Positions 45,068 to 57,500 of a stretch of DNA of 64,000 bases are shown here, piece after piece. The notes under the pieces were generated by a model that saw only the letters and a list, made by a program, of their open reading frames with translations, ran no database searches and was not told the DNA's origin. Where the stretch lies: positions 7,452,858 to 7,516,857 of the forward strand of contig CM039512.1 of NCBI GenBank assembly GCA_022432975.1, in the 5' to 3' direction. The translations under genes and the position numbers were made by a program. Within the stretch, counting starts at the first letter, position 1. Each line of letters begins with the position of its first letter. This DNA is from Begonia masoniana. Lineage: Eukaryota > Streptophyta > Magnoliopsida > Cucurbitales > Begoniaceae.

Positions 45068-47305
45068 TGTAACACCCGACATTTTGCCTATGTAATTATT
45101 TCCCGAATAATTAAACGAAATTACTCTGATATTAATGCAATGACTGCTTTTAAGAAAATTACCGACGTTTTTAATCGAACGAGGGTAATTCGTGAAACCG
45201 AATCGATTAAATAAATAATGTTTTAGTTAGAAATGCATGGAGGGGTAATTTGGGAAAAAAATTAAGGTAGGTGGGGGAGAGCCAATGGATGGTTGCCAAA
45301 TGTCCATAGCTTGCTGAGAAACCTACCTATTGCCTTCTCTTCTCTTCTCTTCTACGTAAACCTTCTCATTTTATCTCCACTCCTCTGTTTTCTCTTCTCC
45401 ACACGACTGAGACAAATTTTCAAAACTTGTTTATCCTGTTTTCTTCTGTTTCCTTCAGCAAAGGTAATCATTTAACCTAGTTAACGAGTTTGGACAAGTT
45501 AAGATGTGAGTTTTGTGGAAGTTAAGGTTATGATATTTTGAGAAAACTCACTGTTTTTGTATGAAAACATGCTGGTTTGTTTTCTAAAGATTTGAATGGA
45601 GTCTGGAACATGTTCTACCAAATTATTAGTTAGCATTTGCAGCTCTGTTTATTTTCTTTACGTGCATGTTTTAGGTTCGTGTATAACCGAGACGTTCAAG
45701 ACTTGCAACTTTACAGCAACAAGTAAGTTCATGTGTGTAGATTGGCCCTTAAAGCCTTACATCACGGAGATACTAGGTTTTACTTCTATTGGGTGGTTTC
45801 GAGTAGAAAGGTTAGAGTTAAGTTCTAAGTTATTTACGTTTCTCTTTATGTTCTGCTGTTTTATTCTTGTTGTTTGCTGTTTTAAGTTAAAGTACTGTAA
45901 ACATCCATGCATACACATTTTTCCCAAAAACTCATGCAAAATGCTTTCTGCAAAAGTTTTAAAGTTAAGAAAGATAAAAAAAATTCTGAATGTAATGTAT
46001 CGATTAAGTGTAGGACGGGGACTGGCCCTTGTTTCTGTTATGTTCTGTATTACTGTATGTGCCTGATAGTGCACTCGCCAGTTCCTCTATAAGCCCCACT
46101 TATACCCCTCTTCCAGTGAAATGTAATGTAATGTACTGTCACTGTATTCTGAAAGTTCATGCATAGCATTTGCATCACTGCATTTTTCATGTTCTTATTG
46201 AGTTTTAGACTCATAGGTGAACTCCCTGATGTAGGTACGGAACCCGTGGATGAGGATTTTGTGCCTCAGAGGGAGTGAAGTTTTAAAGTTTTGTGTTTAT
46301 GTTTCAAAAACTTCTGTTTTGGTGAATTCTGGATATGTATGTCAAGTTCTGTACAGTTTCTGAGATTTGAAAACGATGTATAGACTCTATGTTAAGGTCT
46401 TTTAAAACCTCTATTATAACAGTTGTATTTTCTGAAGTATTTTGGAACTGTTTGGAATCTCTTCCTTTCAGGTTGTGCATAGATTGTCTCGAGTTTTAGA
46501 GCTATCCATGCAGTTTGTTTTGTTTTTTTTATCTCTGTAATGTTGTCAAGTGTATTTTGAAACTGTGTTTTGAATCGGGTTTTAGAAGTTCAAAGTTTTC
46601 TGCGTCAAAAGAAGTAAGTCGTCCACGCCTTCTGTAAAAGAGTTGTTCATTTGGTTCTGTGAACAGTCGTCCATTTTGCCTCCAATTTCTGTTGTCTATT
46701 TTGCTTTCGGTTTCTGTCTTTTATTCGGCTAAGTGTTATCGTCCAAAGTTATCGTCCACAGTCACCACCTTTTTGTCAAACGTCCACGGTCACTGCTTTT
46801 TGTCAAACGTCCACGGTAACTGCCTTTTTGTCAAACGTCCACGGTCACTGCTTTTTTTCAAACGTCCACGGTCACTGCTTTTTTTCAAACGTCCACGGTC
46901 ACTACCTTTTTGTCAAACTTCCACGGTCACTGCCTTTTTGTTAAACGTCCACGGTCACTGCCTTTTTGTCAAACGTCCACGGTCACTGCTTTTTGTCAAA
47001 CGTCCACGGTCACTGCCTTTTTGTCAAACGTCCACGGCTTCTGTTCTGTCTTTTAAATTCAAACGTCCATGGACTTCTGTGCTTACTGTTTCTGTCTTTT
47101 TAATTCAAACGTCCACCGACTCCTGTTGTCTTTTGTCTTCTATTACTGTAGTCCATATCTTCTTGTATATGTCTTCTAATTTCCTGTCTTTCGATTTTGT
47201 TTTCTGTTAAAGTCTTAAAAGCAAAGTTCAAAAAAAAAATATGTCACATTTTAAAATGTCTGGAGTGATGGCTCCTCAGCCCCGATCGGGTCTAGGGCCG
47301 TCACA
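45068..47305 (+). repeat. gypsy-3 3' LTR
   Basis: 2238 bp, TGTAACACCCGAC...GGGCCGTCACA. It has the full 5' end missing from the other LTR. Exon-like landmarks: exon B 45675-45722 followed by intact GTAAGT, and acceptor TAG ending 46234. Relative to the 5' LTR it lacks about 75 bp after 46269. Confidence 0.92.
46755..47115. repeat. 28-bp minisatellite of gypsy-3 3' LTR
   Basis: About twelve CGTCCACGG-containing units of 26-28 bp, the same repeat as at 39021-39300. Confidence 0.9.
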
Positions 47306-48434
47306 GTGATCAAGCTGTTTGTGCCATAACTTAATGAACGAGTCATCTTGTGCAACATTTACTTATTCTTCCTTCACAGTCACTTGAGTCACATACAAAC
47401 TAGACTTTTTGATTCCTTTCGTTATGATTAGCGAACCTTTGTTGAGCTCCCATTTTTTGCCAGGAAATTTACTCTTGTAACGAGCCTCATCAAGAGCACT
47501 GACTGATATTAGATTTAGTCTAATATCTGGAACATGTATGATATCTTTAAGCACTAACTCACATTATGTGTTGGTCTAGATACAAATGTCTCATTTTTCA
47601 ATTATTCTAGAAACGTGACTGTTCTCCATTTTAACAATGCCAAAATCACCGCTGGTTGAAGATGTAAAATATTCAACTTTTGGAGTAACATGATAAGATG
47701 CTATAGAGTCACACACTTAATATGGTTCATTCATCCTGAGGTTGACAACATCTTCAGATATAATGACATCTTTACCCTTAGAGGCAGTTGAAGTCGTACT
47801 CTTTGTTTCTCCTTTAGCACCTTATGTGTCTTGTTCTTTCTTCAACTTCCAACAATATTTTTTCATGTGGCCCATCTTGCTACAATGATAACACTTAACG
47901 CTCTTTTTATTTTTCGACTTTGATCTTCCTAACTTGTTGGCTCCAGAGATGATCTCTCTCTCATTATTGATAAAGCCTCCATGAAAGAGTGCTCATTGTT
48001 CTTCCGTCTTTTCTCTTAGTCAAAAACCGTAACTGCAATATCATTGAGCATCAATGTTGTCTTTACAGTATTGTTAAACAAATTTATATTGAGATGATCA
48101 TATGAATCTAGCAAACTTTGAAGTAAACGTTAAGCTCTTTCATTTTAGTCGATTTTGTACTCCATTGCTTTAAGTTGAGAAAATAATGTGTTGAAAGTAT
48201 TGATGTGGTCTGTCATTATTGTCAACTCTCACATTCAAAGAGTATATAATTTTCTTTTTAAGAAATTTGTCATGAGTTCTTCTCATATAGTTTTGTCAGC
48301 GTATCCCAAATCTATTTGCCAGTTATCATTTTCTTGACACTTGACAAAATTCCATCTGCTAGAGCAAGATGCAAAATGATGATAGCATCCTCATCAGCTT
48401 TGTTTCATTTCTCATTTTCAACGTTCTTCGGTTT
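47306..48434 (-). pseudogene. copia-2 gag and start of pol
   Basis: Minus-strand Ty1/copia. From right to left: gag blocks (IILHLALADGILSSVKK, WDTLTKLYE, about 48250-48400), the knuckle CYHCSKMGHMKKYC (about 47860-47900), a degraded protease site, and GAG-pre-integrase (VLKDIIHVPDIRLNLISVSAL, 47554-47363). Many stops. The right end at 48427-48434 is one copy of the hAT-2 target duplication; gag upstream continues at 62642-62753. The left end is cut by gypsy-3. Confidence 0.88.
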
Positions 48435-48448
48435 TAGGGTTGTGAACT

Positions 48449-50957
48449 TGTAACGCCCCCGAACCCGCCCTGACTCGGTGTGCTACTTTGTTTACCCAAT
48501 CCTTGTTTAAAACGACGTTTAAAATAATTTTCAATAAATTTTTGACTCGATTTTTGGGTTTTTCGAACCCTCGGAAAATATTGGAAAACGTGCGGAAAAT
48601 ACGTTTAAAATACGTCGGAAAAGGTAGGGTCAAAACATGTTGGAAATAGAAAAAAAAATAAAAAAAAAATTATTTTTGGTGTGCTGGCGCGCACACGCCG
48701 CGCCCGCTGCCAACAGCTGCGCACGCACAGCAGCGCGCTGCGCAGCATCCTGCGCGCGCGCAGCGCCGAACATTCGGCGCCCTCTGTGTTGCCAGCGCGC
48801 CAACATGCCCATTTTTTATGTTTTTTTCACCTTTTCTCACTTTTCATCATTTTTCTTCAAGCTAAACACTTCCAAAAATTCTAAAATTTTTACCACATAA
48901 TCCCGACACCCTTAACTCCGTGTCCCGTAAAAATCTTGAAAAATCGACTTAAAATAGTAAGAAAGAAAAATAGAGAAACTAAACCCGACGTCGTTTGTTT
49001 TAAAACCAAAACGAGCGGCATAACGCCTAAAATTATATAAACCAAAACCTGAAACCAAAACCGGAAAACATATAGTTTCAAACTCCCAGTATTTATACAA
49101 AAACCAGTCCTCAAAATACTGATCACAAAAATTCAAAAATACTTACAAAACTATCTACATCAAACTCCCATAAACTACCCGAGGAAGTGGTCGTGACGCC
49201 CCGAGAATAACCCGCACCGGCATACTTCATGCATCACCAAATGCTGCCTAGTCCTGAGCTGTCTCATCTACCTCACCTGAGTAAATCTCGTCACCTACAC
49301 CATAGAACACAAAACATAAGCCTAATGCTTAGCAAGTAGGGAAATAATGCACATTAAAACAATGCATGCTCGACTCAACCCTAGGATGCAGTTTCTACAC
49401 ACTCTATTGTTTTCTTTTCATTCTGGTTGTATTTATCTTTCACTTGCATGTGAATCAAGTAGGTACACATCCCAACACAATCCAGGACGGCCACACCTTG
49501 ACCCATGGAGTAAGATCGGAGGCACACATCCTAAACAATCCGGGACGGTCATACCGAATCTCCTCCCCTATCGATCGTAGAATCCTCAATGTGCCTTCAA
49601 GCACGAACAGGTCGAGGCATTCATACTTCCGACACGTTACGCAATTTAGCATAACATCTCTAGTAGAATCCCTCACGGGGTGCTCCAACGAGCCACTTGC
49701 CCGACGAGGCTATTCTACTCGAGACCAAGTTGCATATCCATTTTCCTATTTTACATTTCATTCTCACCCGCTCAAACATACCAAACACGTGGTTTCGTAG
49801 TTAGAAAACAATGATGCATGTCACACGATGCTCGACATAAAGAAAAACACAACAAACAAGCAAACAATCCCTACCGTTCCATGGTGTAGGCCCGAAGGCA
49901 ACAAAACACGCATCCACTACTTACCTGATTGCTCGACTTTCAATTGCTCACTTCGTCCAATAAGTCACTCGCTCGATCACCTAAAATAACGAAAACTTAA
50001 CTTAGTAAGTCACTAATAAATCTCTAAGGAATTCTTAAACCTAAACTAACCAAAACTACACCATAATTTAGACAAACCACACCCTAAGCCTTAAAACCCG
50101 ATTTTATGCATAATTTTACCATCTAACTTCAAACGGCCATAACTTACTCGTTTTTCAACGGATTTCGACGTGCCACCCCAATCCGTAAACCTATACACGT
50201 CTACTATCCATTGAAACACTTAAATTAACCAACCAAATACATTGGCCAAGTCAGAAATGCAAAAACAGAACCGGCCCCCTTTGCTCTAAAAACCGGTTTT
50301 TCACAACTTACTTCCAATCTTCCATTTCTCTCTCAAAACCACCTACACTAATCTATTTAACAACTAAAACATGAAATTTGGGAAGAGAACTACCATTTAA
50401 AACCAAAAATTCGGACCTCATGGTTAGGGTTTTCCAAACCCTAACCAAACTCTCCAAAATCACCCTAAAAACCTTAAAAATCTACCCTAACAAGCATTAA
50501 ACTAAAACCCCACGTGATTTTACCTTGAAAACTCTTGCAAAATTGAAGGAAATGAGAGAAGATGGAGGGCTTCAATGGCTGTCAAGACCGTGGGAAGAAA
50601 GGAGAAAAAGATGAAGAATTTCTCACATTTTACCTTTTTAACCTAAACTTTCATTCCTCTTTTAACTTTCCTCCACCAATGTTTTTAATTTTTACAATTA
50701 AACCCTCTCTTTTCCTTTATGAATCCCAACGTGAAAAGTATCCCATTTCTCCCACATCTCCATCAAATCTTCTTCTTTTCTATTGGTCCAATTATGCTTT
50801 GAATTTTCAACCTATACTTTTGACTATTCAACACATTTGTTTTGACAATTCAACTTCTTTTCTTTCTTCTAACCAATAACCAATAACACTTAACTTTAAA
50901 CACCCTAACCATTAATCTTAGGCCTATAGACGTTATAAGAAATTCCTGGGTGTTACA
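48449..50957 (-). repeat. gypsy-4 3' LTR
   Basis: 2509 bp, plus-strand ends TGTAACGCCCCCG and CCTGGGTGTTACA. Minus-strand landmarks: donor 1 after 50524, exon B 49980-49925, GTAAGT next, acceptor before exon C at 49294, short frame ending TAG at 49250-49248. A GC-rich CGCGC island lies at 48680-48800. Confidence 0.93.
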
Positions 50958-52140
50958 ATCCACCCTCCTTACAAAAATTTTGTCCTCAAAATTTACGTAC
51001 CTGAAGAGTTCAGGATAGCGCTCCATCATAGCCTGCTGTCGCTCCCACGTTGCCTCCTCAATGTTGTGGTTACGCCACAACACTTTCACCAGTGGAATGT
51101 CTTTGTTGCGCAACTTCTTTACTGCATAGTCCAAAATATCCACTGGTTTCTCCTCGTAGGATAACGTAGGCTGTACATCAATCTCCTGCTGCAACACTAC
51201 GTGCGATGGATCCCTCAGACACTTACGTAACATCGATACATGAAACACGTTATGCACCCCTTCCATCGAAGCTGGCATCTCTAACTGATACGCTGTCTTA
51301 CCCACTCGCTTCGTGATCGGGAATTGTCCAACATACCTCGGAGTCAACTTACCCCGCTTCCCGAACCTCATTACTCCCTTAAACAGCGAGACTTTTAAGA
51401 AAACCTCATCTCCAACTTCAAATTCCAGCTCCCGCCTTCTACCATCTGCATAACTCTTCAGGCGATTCTGAGCTGTCAAAATACGTTGCTGAATAAATTG
51501 GATCTTATCGGTAGTTTGTTGCACAATTTCTGGGCCAATCAGACTAGCTTCTTTGACCTCGTCCCAATAAAGAAGCGATCTGCATTTTCTTCCGTAAAGA
51601 GCCTCGTATAAAGTCATTCCAACAGTATCCTGATAACTATTGTTATACAAGAACTCCACCAAAGGTAAATACCTACTCCAGGAACCCTGAAACTCCAGCA
51701 CACAAGCTCGGAGCATATCCTCAAGAATCGAAATAGTCCGCTCAGATTGTCCGTCCGTCTGAGGATGAAAAGCAGTACTGAAATTCAACCGAGTCTCCAT
51801 CGCCTTATGCAGACTCTTCCAAAACTTTGATGTGAACCTCGGGTCCCTGTCCGATACAATAGAAATCGGTACACCATGCAGCCTCAAAATCTCCTGAATG
51901 TACAACTCAGCAAACCGATCCATGCTATATGTCATCTTTACCGGTAGAAAATGGGCTGATTTAGTTAAACGATCTACGATCACCCATATGCCATCAAAAC
52001 CTTTCGTCGTCCTCGGCAATCCAACAACCAAATCCATCGAAATCTGGTCTAACTTCCATTCAGGAATCGGCAAAGGCTGCAACTTCCCAGCAGGTCTCTG
52101 ATGTTCTACCTTAACTTGTTAACAAACCAAGCATGTCTCC
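50958..52140 (-). pseudogene. gypsy-4 integrase and chromodomain-like tail
   Basis: One open frame of about 370 codons from 52082 to the natural stop near 50988. It includes IPEWKLDQISMDLVVGLP (first Asp), SIVSDRDPRFTS (second Asp), QTDGQSERTISILEDM (Glu), YNNSYQDTVGM, YGRKCRSLLYWDEVKEA, EFEVGDEVFLKVS, HVFHVSMLRKC and a tail with NIEEATWERQQ. The zinc region upstream (about 52140-52330) is in frame but ends in a TAA near 52121. The polypurine tract GGAGGGTGGAT is at 50958-50970. Confidence 0.92.
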
Positions 52141-52337
52141 AAAAACTCAGCCACTGACTTCTTCATACCGGGCAACCAATAATGCTGTTTGAGGTCCCTG
52201 TACATCTTCGTACTACCGGGGTGAACAGAAAACCTCGACGAATGAGCTTCAGTTAAGATCTCCTTCTGAAGCTGCTCATTGCTTAGAACATACCATCGAT
52301 TTCGGAACTTCAGAATACCATCATCTGAATAGCTGAA

Positions 52338-53207
52338 CTAGGTCCGATCATCAGACACCATACTTAGCTTAAATTTATTGCACTTCGAATCTTCTTGCTG
52401 AGTTTCACGAATCTTTTCCAAAATTGTAGGCTTCAAAGATAAGTCTGATAGCACAGCTGCCAAATTTGAAACCAATTCTAAATCAAATCTCTGAACCTCA
52501 TATCTCAAAGCCACAGACATACCAGCCTCCAAAGCTGAAACCGAAGTCGATACACGGCTCAACGCATCAGCCACCACATTGGCCTTACCGGGGTGGTATT
52601 TAATCTCCAGATCATAGTCCTTCACGAACTCTAACCACCGCCGTTGTCTCATATTCAACTCTTTTTGAGTGAAGATATACTTCAGACTTTTATGATATGA
52701 ATATACCTCGCACTGCTGACCATACAAGTAATACCTCTAGATTTTCAAAGCAAAGACCACAGCAGCTAATTCCAAATCATGGGTCGGATAGTTCTTCTCA
52801 TAGGACTTCAACTGCCTGGAAGTATACGCTATCACCTTATCATTTTGCATAAGCACGCAACCCAACTCAATCCTAAAGGCATCACAATAAATACAGAACT
52901 TCTCCTCGGCTACAGGCAATGTCAGAACCGGAGTTATAGTCAATTTCTGCTTCAACGTCTGAATGCTTAGTTCACACTCTTTAGACCACTCATATTCCAC
53001 GTCTTTTCTTGTCAAACGAGTCATAGGTGCTGCTATTTTAGAAAACCCTTCAATAAACCTTCTGTAATAGCCAGCCAACCCCTGAAAACTCCGAATTTCA
53101 CTGACATTCGTCGGTCGAGGCCAATCATTAATTGACTGAATTTTGGCTGGATCCACTGATAGTCCACCACTGCTTGTAACATGGCCAAGAAAGTGCACCT
53201 TAGTCAA
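52338..53207 (-). pseudogene. gypsy-4 connection domain and RNase H
   Basis: 53207-52737 holds [27 protein letters not shown] and [18 protein letters not shown], stopping at TAG 52737-52739 in place of Trp (ALKI then stop). 52727-52338 holds [30 protein letters not shown] and [15 protein letters not shown]. The RNase H Asp in SDHKS is Tyr here. Confidence 0.9.
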
Positions 53208-53630
53208 TCAAAATTCACATTTTGAAAACTTGGCATATAACTGATGTCGCCTCAAGGTTTCCAGAACAATTCTTAGATGCTCTTTATGCTCCTCCTCATC
53301 ACGGGAATAAACCAGAATATCATCGATAAACACAATCACAAATTTATCGAGATACTCTCGGAACACCCAATTCATCAGGTCCATGAACGCAGTTGGAGAA
53401 TTCGTTAATCCGAACGACATAACCAAGAACTCATAATGCCCATATCGCGTCCGGAAAGTTGTCTTTGGGATATCCTGCGACTTAACCTTTAACTGGTAAT
53501 ACTCCGATCTCAAATCAATCTTAGAAAATATCCGGGCTCCTTGCAGCTGATCGAACAAGTCATCAATCCTTGGCAACGGATACTTGTTTTTCACTGTTAG
53601 CTTGTTCAACTTCCGGTAATCAACACCCAT
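53208..53630 (-). pseudogene. gypsy-4 reverse transcriptase core
   Basis: Contains [49 protein letters not shown] and FIDDILVYS. It is bounded upstream by TGA (an Arg codon changed) and downstream by TGA at 53208-53210 after KCEF, in place of Trp. Confidence 0.92.
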
Positions 53631-54902
53631 TCAAAGTGACCTGTCCTTCTTTTTCACAAACAACACGGGTGCTCCCCAAGGCGAGAAACTAAGGCGTATA
53701 AAGCCCTTGTCAACAAGTTCCTCCAACTGCTTCTTCAATTCTTTCAATTCAGGAGGAGCTAACCTGTAAGGGTTCTTCGACACAGGTTCAGCTCCAGGAT
53801 ATGTGTCAATGGAAAACTCGATTTCCCGGTCTGGAGGTAGAGCAGACAAATCATCCAAGAACACCTCGGGAAACTCACGAACAACTAAGACATCCTGAGG
53901 TTTCACTTCTACCAAAAAATGGACATTTACAACAGTTGCAAGAAAACAAATAAACTCACCCTTAACAGATTCCCGAGCATCCATCACTGAAAGCTTCTGT
54001 ACCTGTTTCAAAGATTGTAGTGTAAGTTTCTCACCGTCCGGAGGATGAAAATTAACTGTTCCTGCTCGGCAGTCAATCGTGGCGTGGTGTCGGAACAGCC
54101 AATCCATACCAAGTATAACATCATACCCAGTTATTCCCATCACAATCAAATCCGCAGGCAATGTCTTTCTTCCAACCGATATCAAACTATTGAATACCAT
54201 CTGATCTGAATGTAGACACTCACCGGAAGGTAGTTTCACATCATAAAAACATCCAGCTGGATTCACTTTCATCTGGACTTTCACCGCAAAAGCTAACGCT
54301 ACGAACGAATGAGATGCACCTAAGTCTATCAAAGTAAAAGCAGGCACTGAGTTAACAAACACGGTACCTGAAATCACTGCAGGACGGTCTTCACTATCAG
54401 GCTCAATCATAGCAAAAATTCTGGGCATTTCCTTGACTGGTCCTTTCTGTGCTGTAGGGCAATTCTTCGCTATGTGACCAGGCTCGTTGCATTTAAAACA
54501 TCGATTAACTTTAAGCTTCGGGCAGTCACGAAAAAGATGGCCGGATTCAAAGCAATTGAAGCATTTACCATCGTACTGTCCACATTCTCCCGGATGAGAT
54601 TTCTGGCACTTTGGACATTGCGGAAACCTTTTATTCTGTTGTTTCTGCGGCTTCTTGCCACCCCTCTGATCACTTATATTTCCTCCCGGCCTTTTGGTTC
54701 CTTGTTGCTGTGAAGATGATCCTCCTCGGCTAAATTGAGCTGTAATATCCTTAAACATCCTCTTCGGAGCCTCAGCAGGTTTAAGAATTTTACCAACAGT
54801 TGCCTCTACTTCCAAAGCTTTGGCCACCACCCGGTTAAATGGTATTCCATCAATCCCGAACGTCTTCACTAGCATCTCAATTTCTGGCTTCAAACCCTGC
54901 AC
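53631..54902 (-). pseudogene. gypsy-4 gag C-terminus, protease and RT N-terminus
   Basis: A 423-codon open frame: a gag end (MQGLKPEIEMLVKTFGI), a CPKCQKSHPGEC pair, two CX2CX4HX4C knuckles (CFNCFESGHLFRDC and CFKCNEPGHIAKNC), the protease site LIDLGASHSFVA (DLG rather than DTG, so probably inactive), and the RT start ([24 protein letters not shown] and [12 protein letters not shown]). Confidence 0.9.
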
Positions 54903-55500
54903 AAACTGAAATATTTTATCTTCCTCTCTGCTGATCAGATGGCTGGCAGATCGGGACAGAGATTCAAACTGCTGAATGTATTCTCCTACTGATCATGTCT
55001 GCTTCAATGCCATGAACTCCAATCTCTTTGCAGCTTGGACTGTCCGGTTGTAATATTTTTCATAAAATAACTCCTTAAATTCTTCCCAAGTCATCCTATG
55101 ACTATCAGTTGTAGCCTTTACTGTTGCCCACTAGCTTTGGGCACTGTTAGACAAGTGGAAAGTAGCACATTTCACTTTATTCTCTTCTTCCACCTCCGCA
55201 ACATTAAACATGTTCTCAATAGTACATATCCAACTTTCAGCCGTTGTCGGGTCAGTCAAACATCCTTCAAATGTCGGAGCTTTTAACCTTCTAAATCGTT
55301 CTCCACTGGAGCCCGCTCCAGAGCCAGACCCCGCCGCCAAATTTCCCGGTTGGCCTTGATTCATAAAAATGCTCAACAACAATGATTGCACATTCAATAA
55401 ATCCCTGAGTTGCTTATTAGGGTCCTAAGATTGCTCAGGTTCATTCGGTTCATTCCTAGGTCGTCCCGGTCGTCTTGGTCCTCCTGGGTTTCTTAGCATT
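54903..55500 (-). pseudogene. gypsy-4 gag N-terminal part
   Basis: Frames from about 55500 (ATG near 55500 with LRNPGGPRRPGR-type residues) through 55397-55131 (GERFRRLKAPTFEGCLTDPTTAESW, KVKCATFHL, then TAG in place of the Trp of ASxWW) and on to 54903 in the same region (YYNRTVQAAKRLEFMALK). Two stops at least. Confidence 0.82.
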
Positions 55501-55641
55501 TTGCTTCTATTCCTGTAAAGGTTAGAAAATCTAATCTTAGAAAAGAACTAACTAAAAATAAAGAAATACTTACAGTCGGTGAAGCACGTTGCATGGCGAC
55601 CGGCATTGTCGGGTAATCCTTTGAACGACTCGACCACTTTT

Positions 55642-55657
55642 TGCTCTGATATCAACT
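55642..55657 (-). other. gypsy-4 primer-binding site (degenerate)
   Basis: Minus strand TTGATATCAGAGC after the LTR; one base differs from the usual TGGTATCAGAGC. Confidence 0.75.
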
Positions 55658-56983
55658 TGTAACGCCCCCGAACCCGTCCCGGCTCGGTGCGCTACTTTGC
55701 TAACCCAAACCGTGTTTAAAACGATGTTTAAAATAATTTTTGATAAATTTTCGACTCGATTTTTGGGTTTTTCGAACCCTCGAAAAATGTTGGAAAACGT
55801 GCGTAAAATACGTTTAAAATACGTCGGAAAAGGTCGGGTCAAAACATATTGGAAATAGAAAAAAAATAAAAAAAAAATTTATTTTTGGTGTGCTGGCGCG
55901 CGCTGCTCAGCATCCTGCGCGCGCGCAACGCCGAACGTTCGGCGCCCTCTCGGGTGCCAGCGCGCCAACATGCCCATTTTTTATGTTTTTTTCCACCTTT
56001 TTTCACTTTTCTTCATTTTTCTTCAAGCCAAATACTTCCAAAAATTTTAAAATTTTTACCACACAATCCCGACACCCTTAACTTCGTGTCCCGTAAAAGT
56101 CTTGAAAAACAGACTTAAAACAGTAAGAAAGAAAAATAGAGAAAATAAACCCGACGTCGTGTGTTTTAAAACCAAAACGAGCGGCATAAAGCCTAAAATT
56201 CTATAAACCAAAACCTGAAACCAAAACCGAAAAACATATAGTTTCAAACTCCCAGTATTTATACACAAACCAGTCCTCAAAACAATGATCACGAAAATCC
56301 AAAAATACTTACAAAACTATATACATCAAACTCCCACAAACTACCCGAGGAAGTGGTCGTGACGCCCCGAGAATAGCCTGCACCAGCATACTTCATGCAT
56401 CACCAACTGCTGCCTAGTCCTGGGCTGCCTCATCTACCTCACCTGAGTAAATCTCGTCACCTACACCATAGAACACAAAACATAAGCCTAATGCTTAGCA
56501 AGTAGGGAAATAATGCACATTAAAACAATGCATGCTCGACTCAACCCTAGGATGCAGTTTCTACACACTCTGTTGTTTTCTTTTCATTCTGGTTGTATTT
56601 ATCTTTCACTTGCATGTGAATCAAGTAGGCACACATCCCAACACAATCCAGGAAGGCCACACCTTGACCCACGGAGTAAGATCGGAGGCACACATCCTAA
56701 ACAATCCGGGACAGTCATACCGAATCGCTTCCCCTATCGATCGTAGAATCCTCAGTGTGCCTTCAAGCACGAACAGGTCGAGGCATTCATACTTCTGACA
56801 CGTTATGTAATTTAGCATAACATCTCTAGTAGAATCCCTCTCGGGGTGCTCCAACGAGCCACTTGCCCGACGAGGCTATTCTACTCGAGACCAAATTGCA
56901 TATCCATTTTCATATTTTACATTTCATTCTCACCACTCAAACATGCCAAACACGTGGTTTCGTAGTTAGAAAACAATGATGCA
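55658..56983 (-). repeat. gypsy-4 5' LTR, left part
   Basis: Plus-strand start TGTAACGCCCCCG. It aligns with 48449 onward but lacks about 45 bp of the GC island (55898-55950). It is split at 56983 by LTR-D and resumes at 59724. Confidence 0.92.
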
Positions 56984-57219
56984 TGTAACGCCCCCGAACC
57001 CACCCCGGGCCCGGTGCGCTACTTGGCTAGCTAACCCGGCGTTTAAAACGTTAATTAAAATAATTTTCCTAAATTACCCGACTCGGTTTTCGGGTTTTTC
57101 GAACCCTCGACATTTGTTGGAAAACGGGCCCACAATACGTTTAAAATACTTCGAAAAATGTCGGGTCAAAACATTTTAGAAAACGGGAGAAAATAAAAAA
57201 AAAACAAAAAAATTGCCTA

Positions 57220-57500
57220 AGAAGGCTGCTGGGCGCGCAGCTGGGCGCCAGGCGCCCAGGCAGCGCGCTGCGTGAGCAGCACGCGCGCGCTGCTCTCGCG
57301 CTAAGCGCGCCGCACGCGCTGCATGCGTGCGCGCGTGCGCGCGCTGGGGCGCACCAGCGCGCCCAGCACTTGGCTACCACGATCGATCGTGGCTAAATGC
57401 CCGATCGATCGGGCCTTCTCGGGTTTTCTTCGCCCAGAAACTTCCCGACCGCGACCGATCGCGCCCCGGGCCCGACCGATTGGGCTGGCTCGGGTTTTTC
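57220..57500. repeat. GC-rich island of LTR-D
   Basis: Long GCGCGC runs followed by CGATCGATCG palindromes, the same position as the islands of the other LTRs. Confidence 0.8.

Larger units (their letters stand above)
37614..47305 (+). mobile_element. gypsy-3: Ty3/gypsy element with a truncated 5' LTR
   Basis: It has a 5' LTR (37614-40473) missing the first roughly 355 bp, a primer site, broken gag-pol (40635-45028), a polypurine tract, and a 3' LTR (45068-47305). The 3' end lies in copia-2 gag-pre-integrase sequence. The left target duplication is lost with the truncation. Confidence 0.92.

Noticed and set aside
50400..50470. Telomere-like AAACCCTAA motifs
   Set aside because: Only scattered single copies in LTR leader regions, not tandem arrays.
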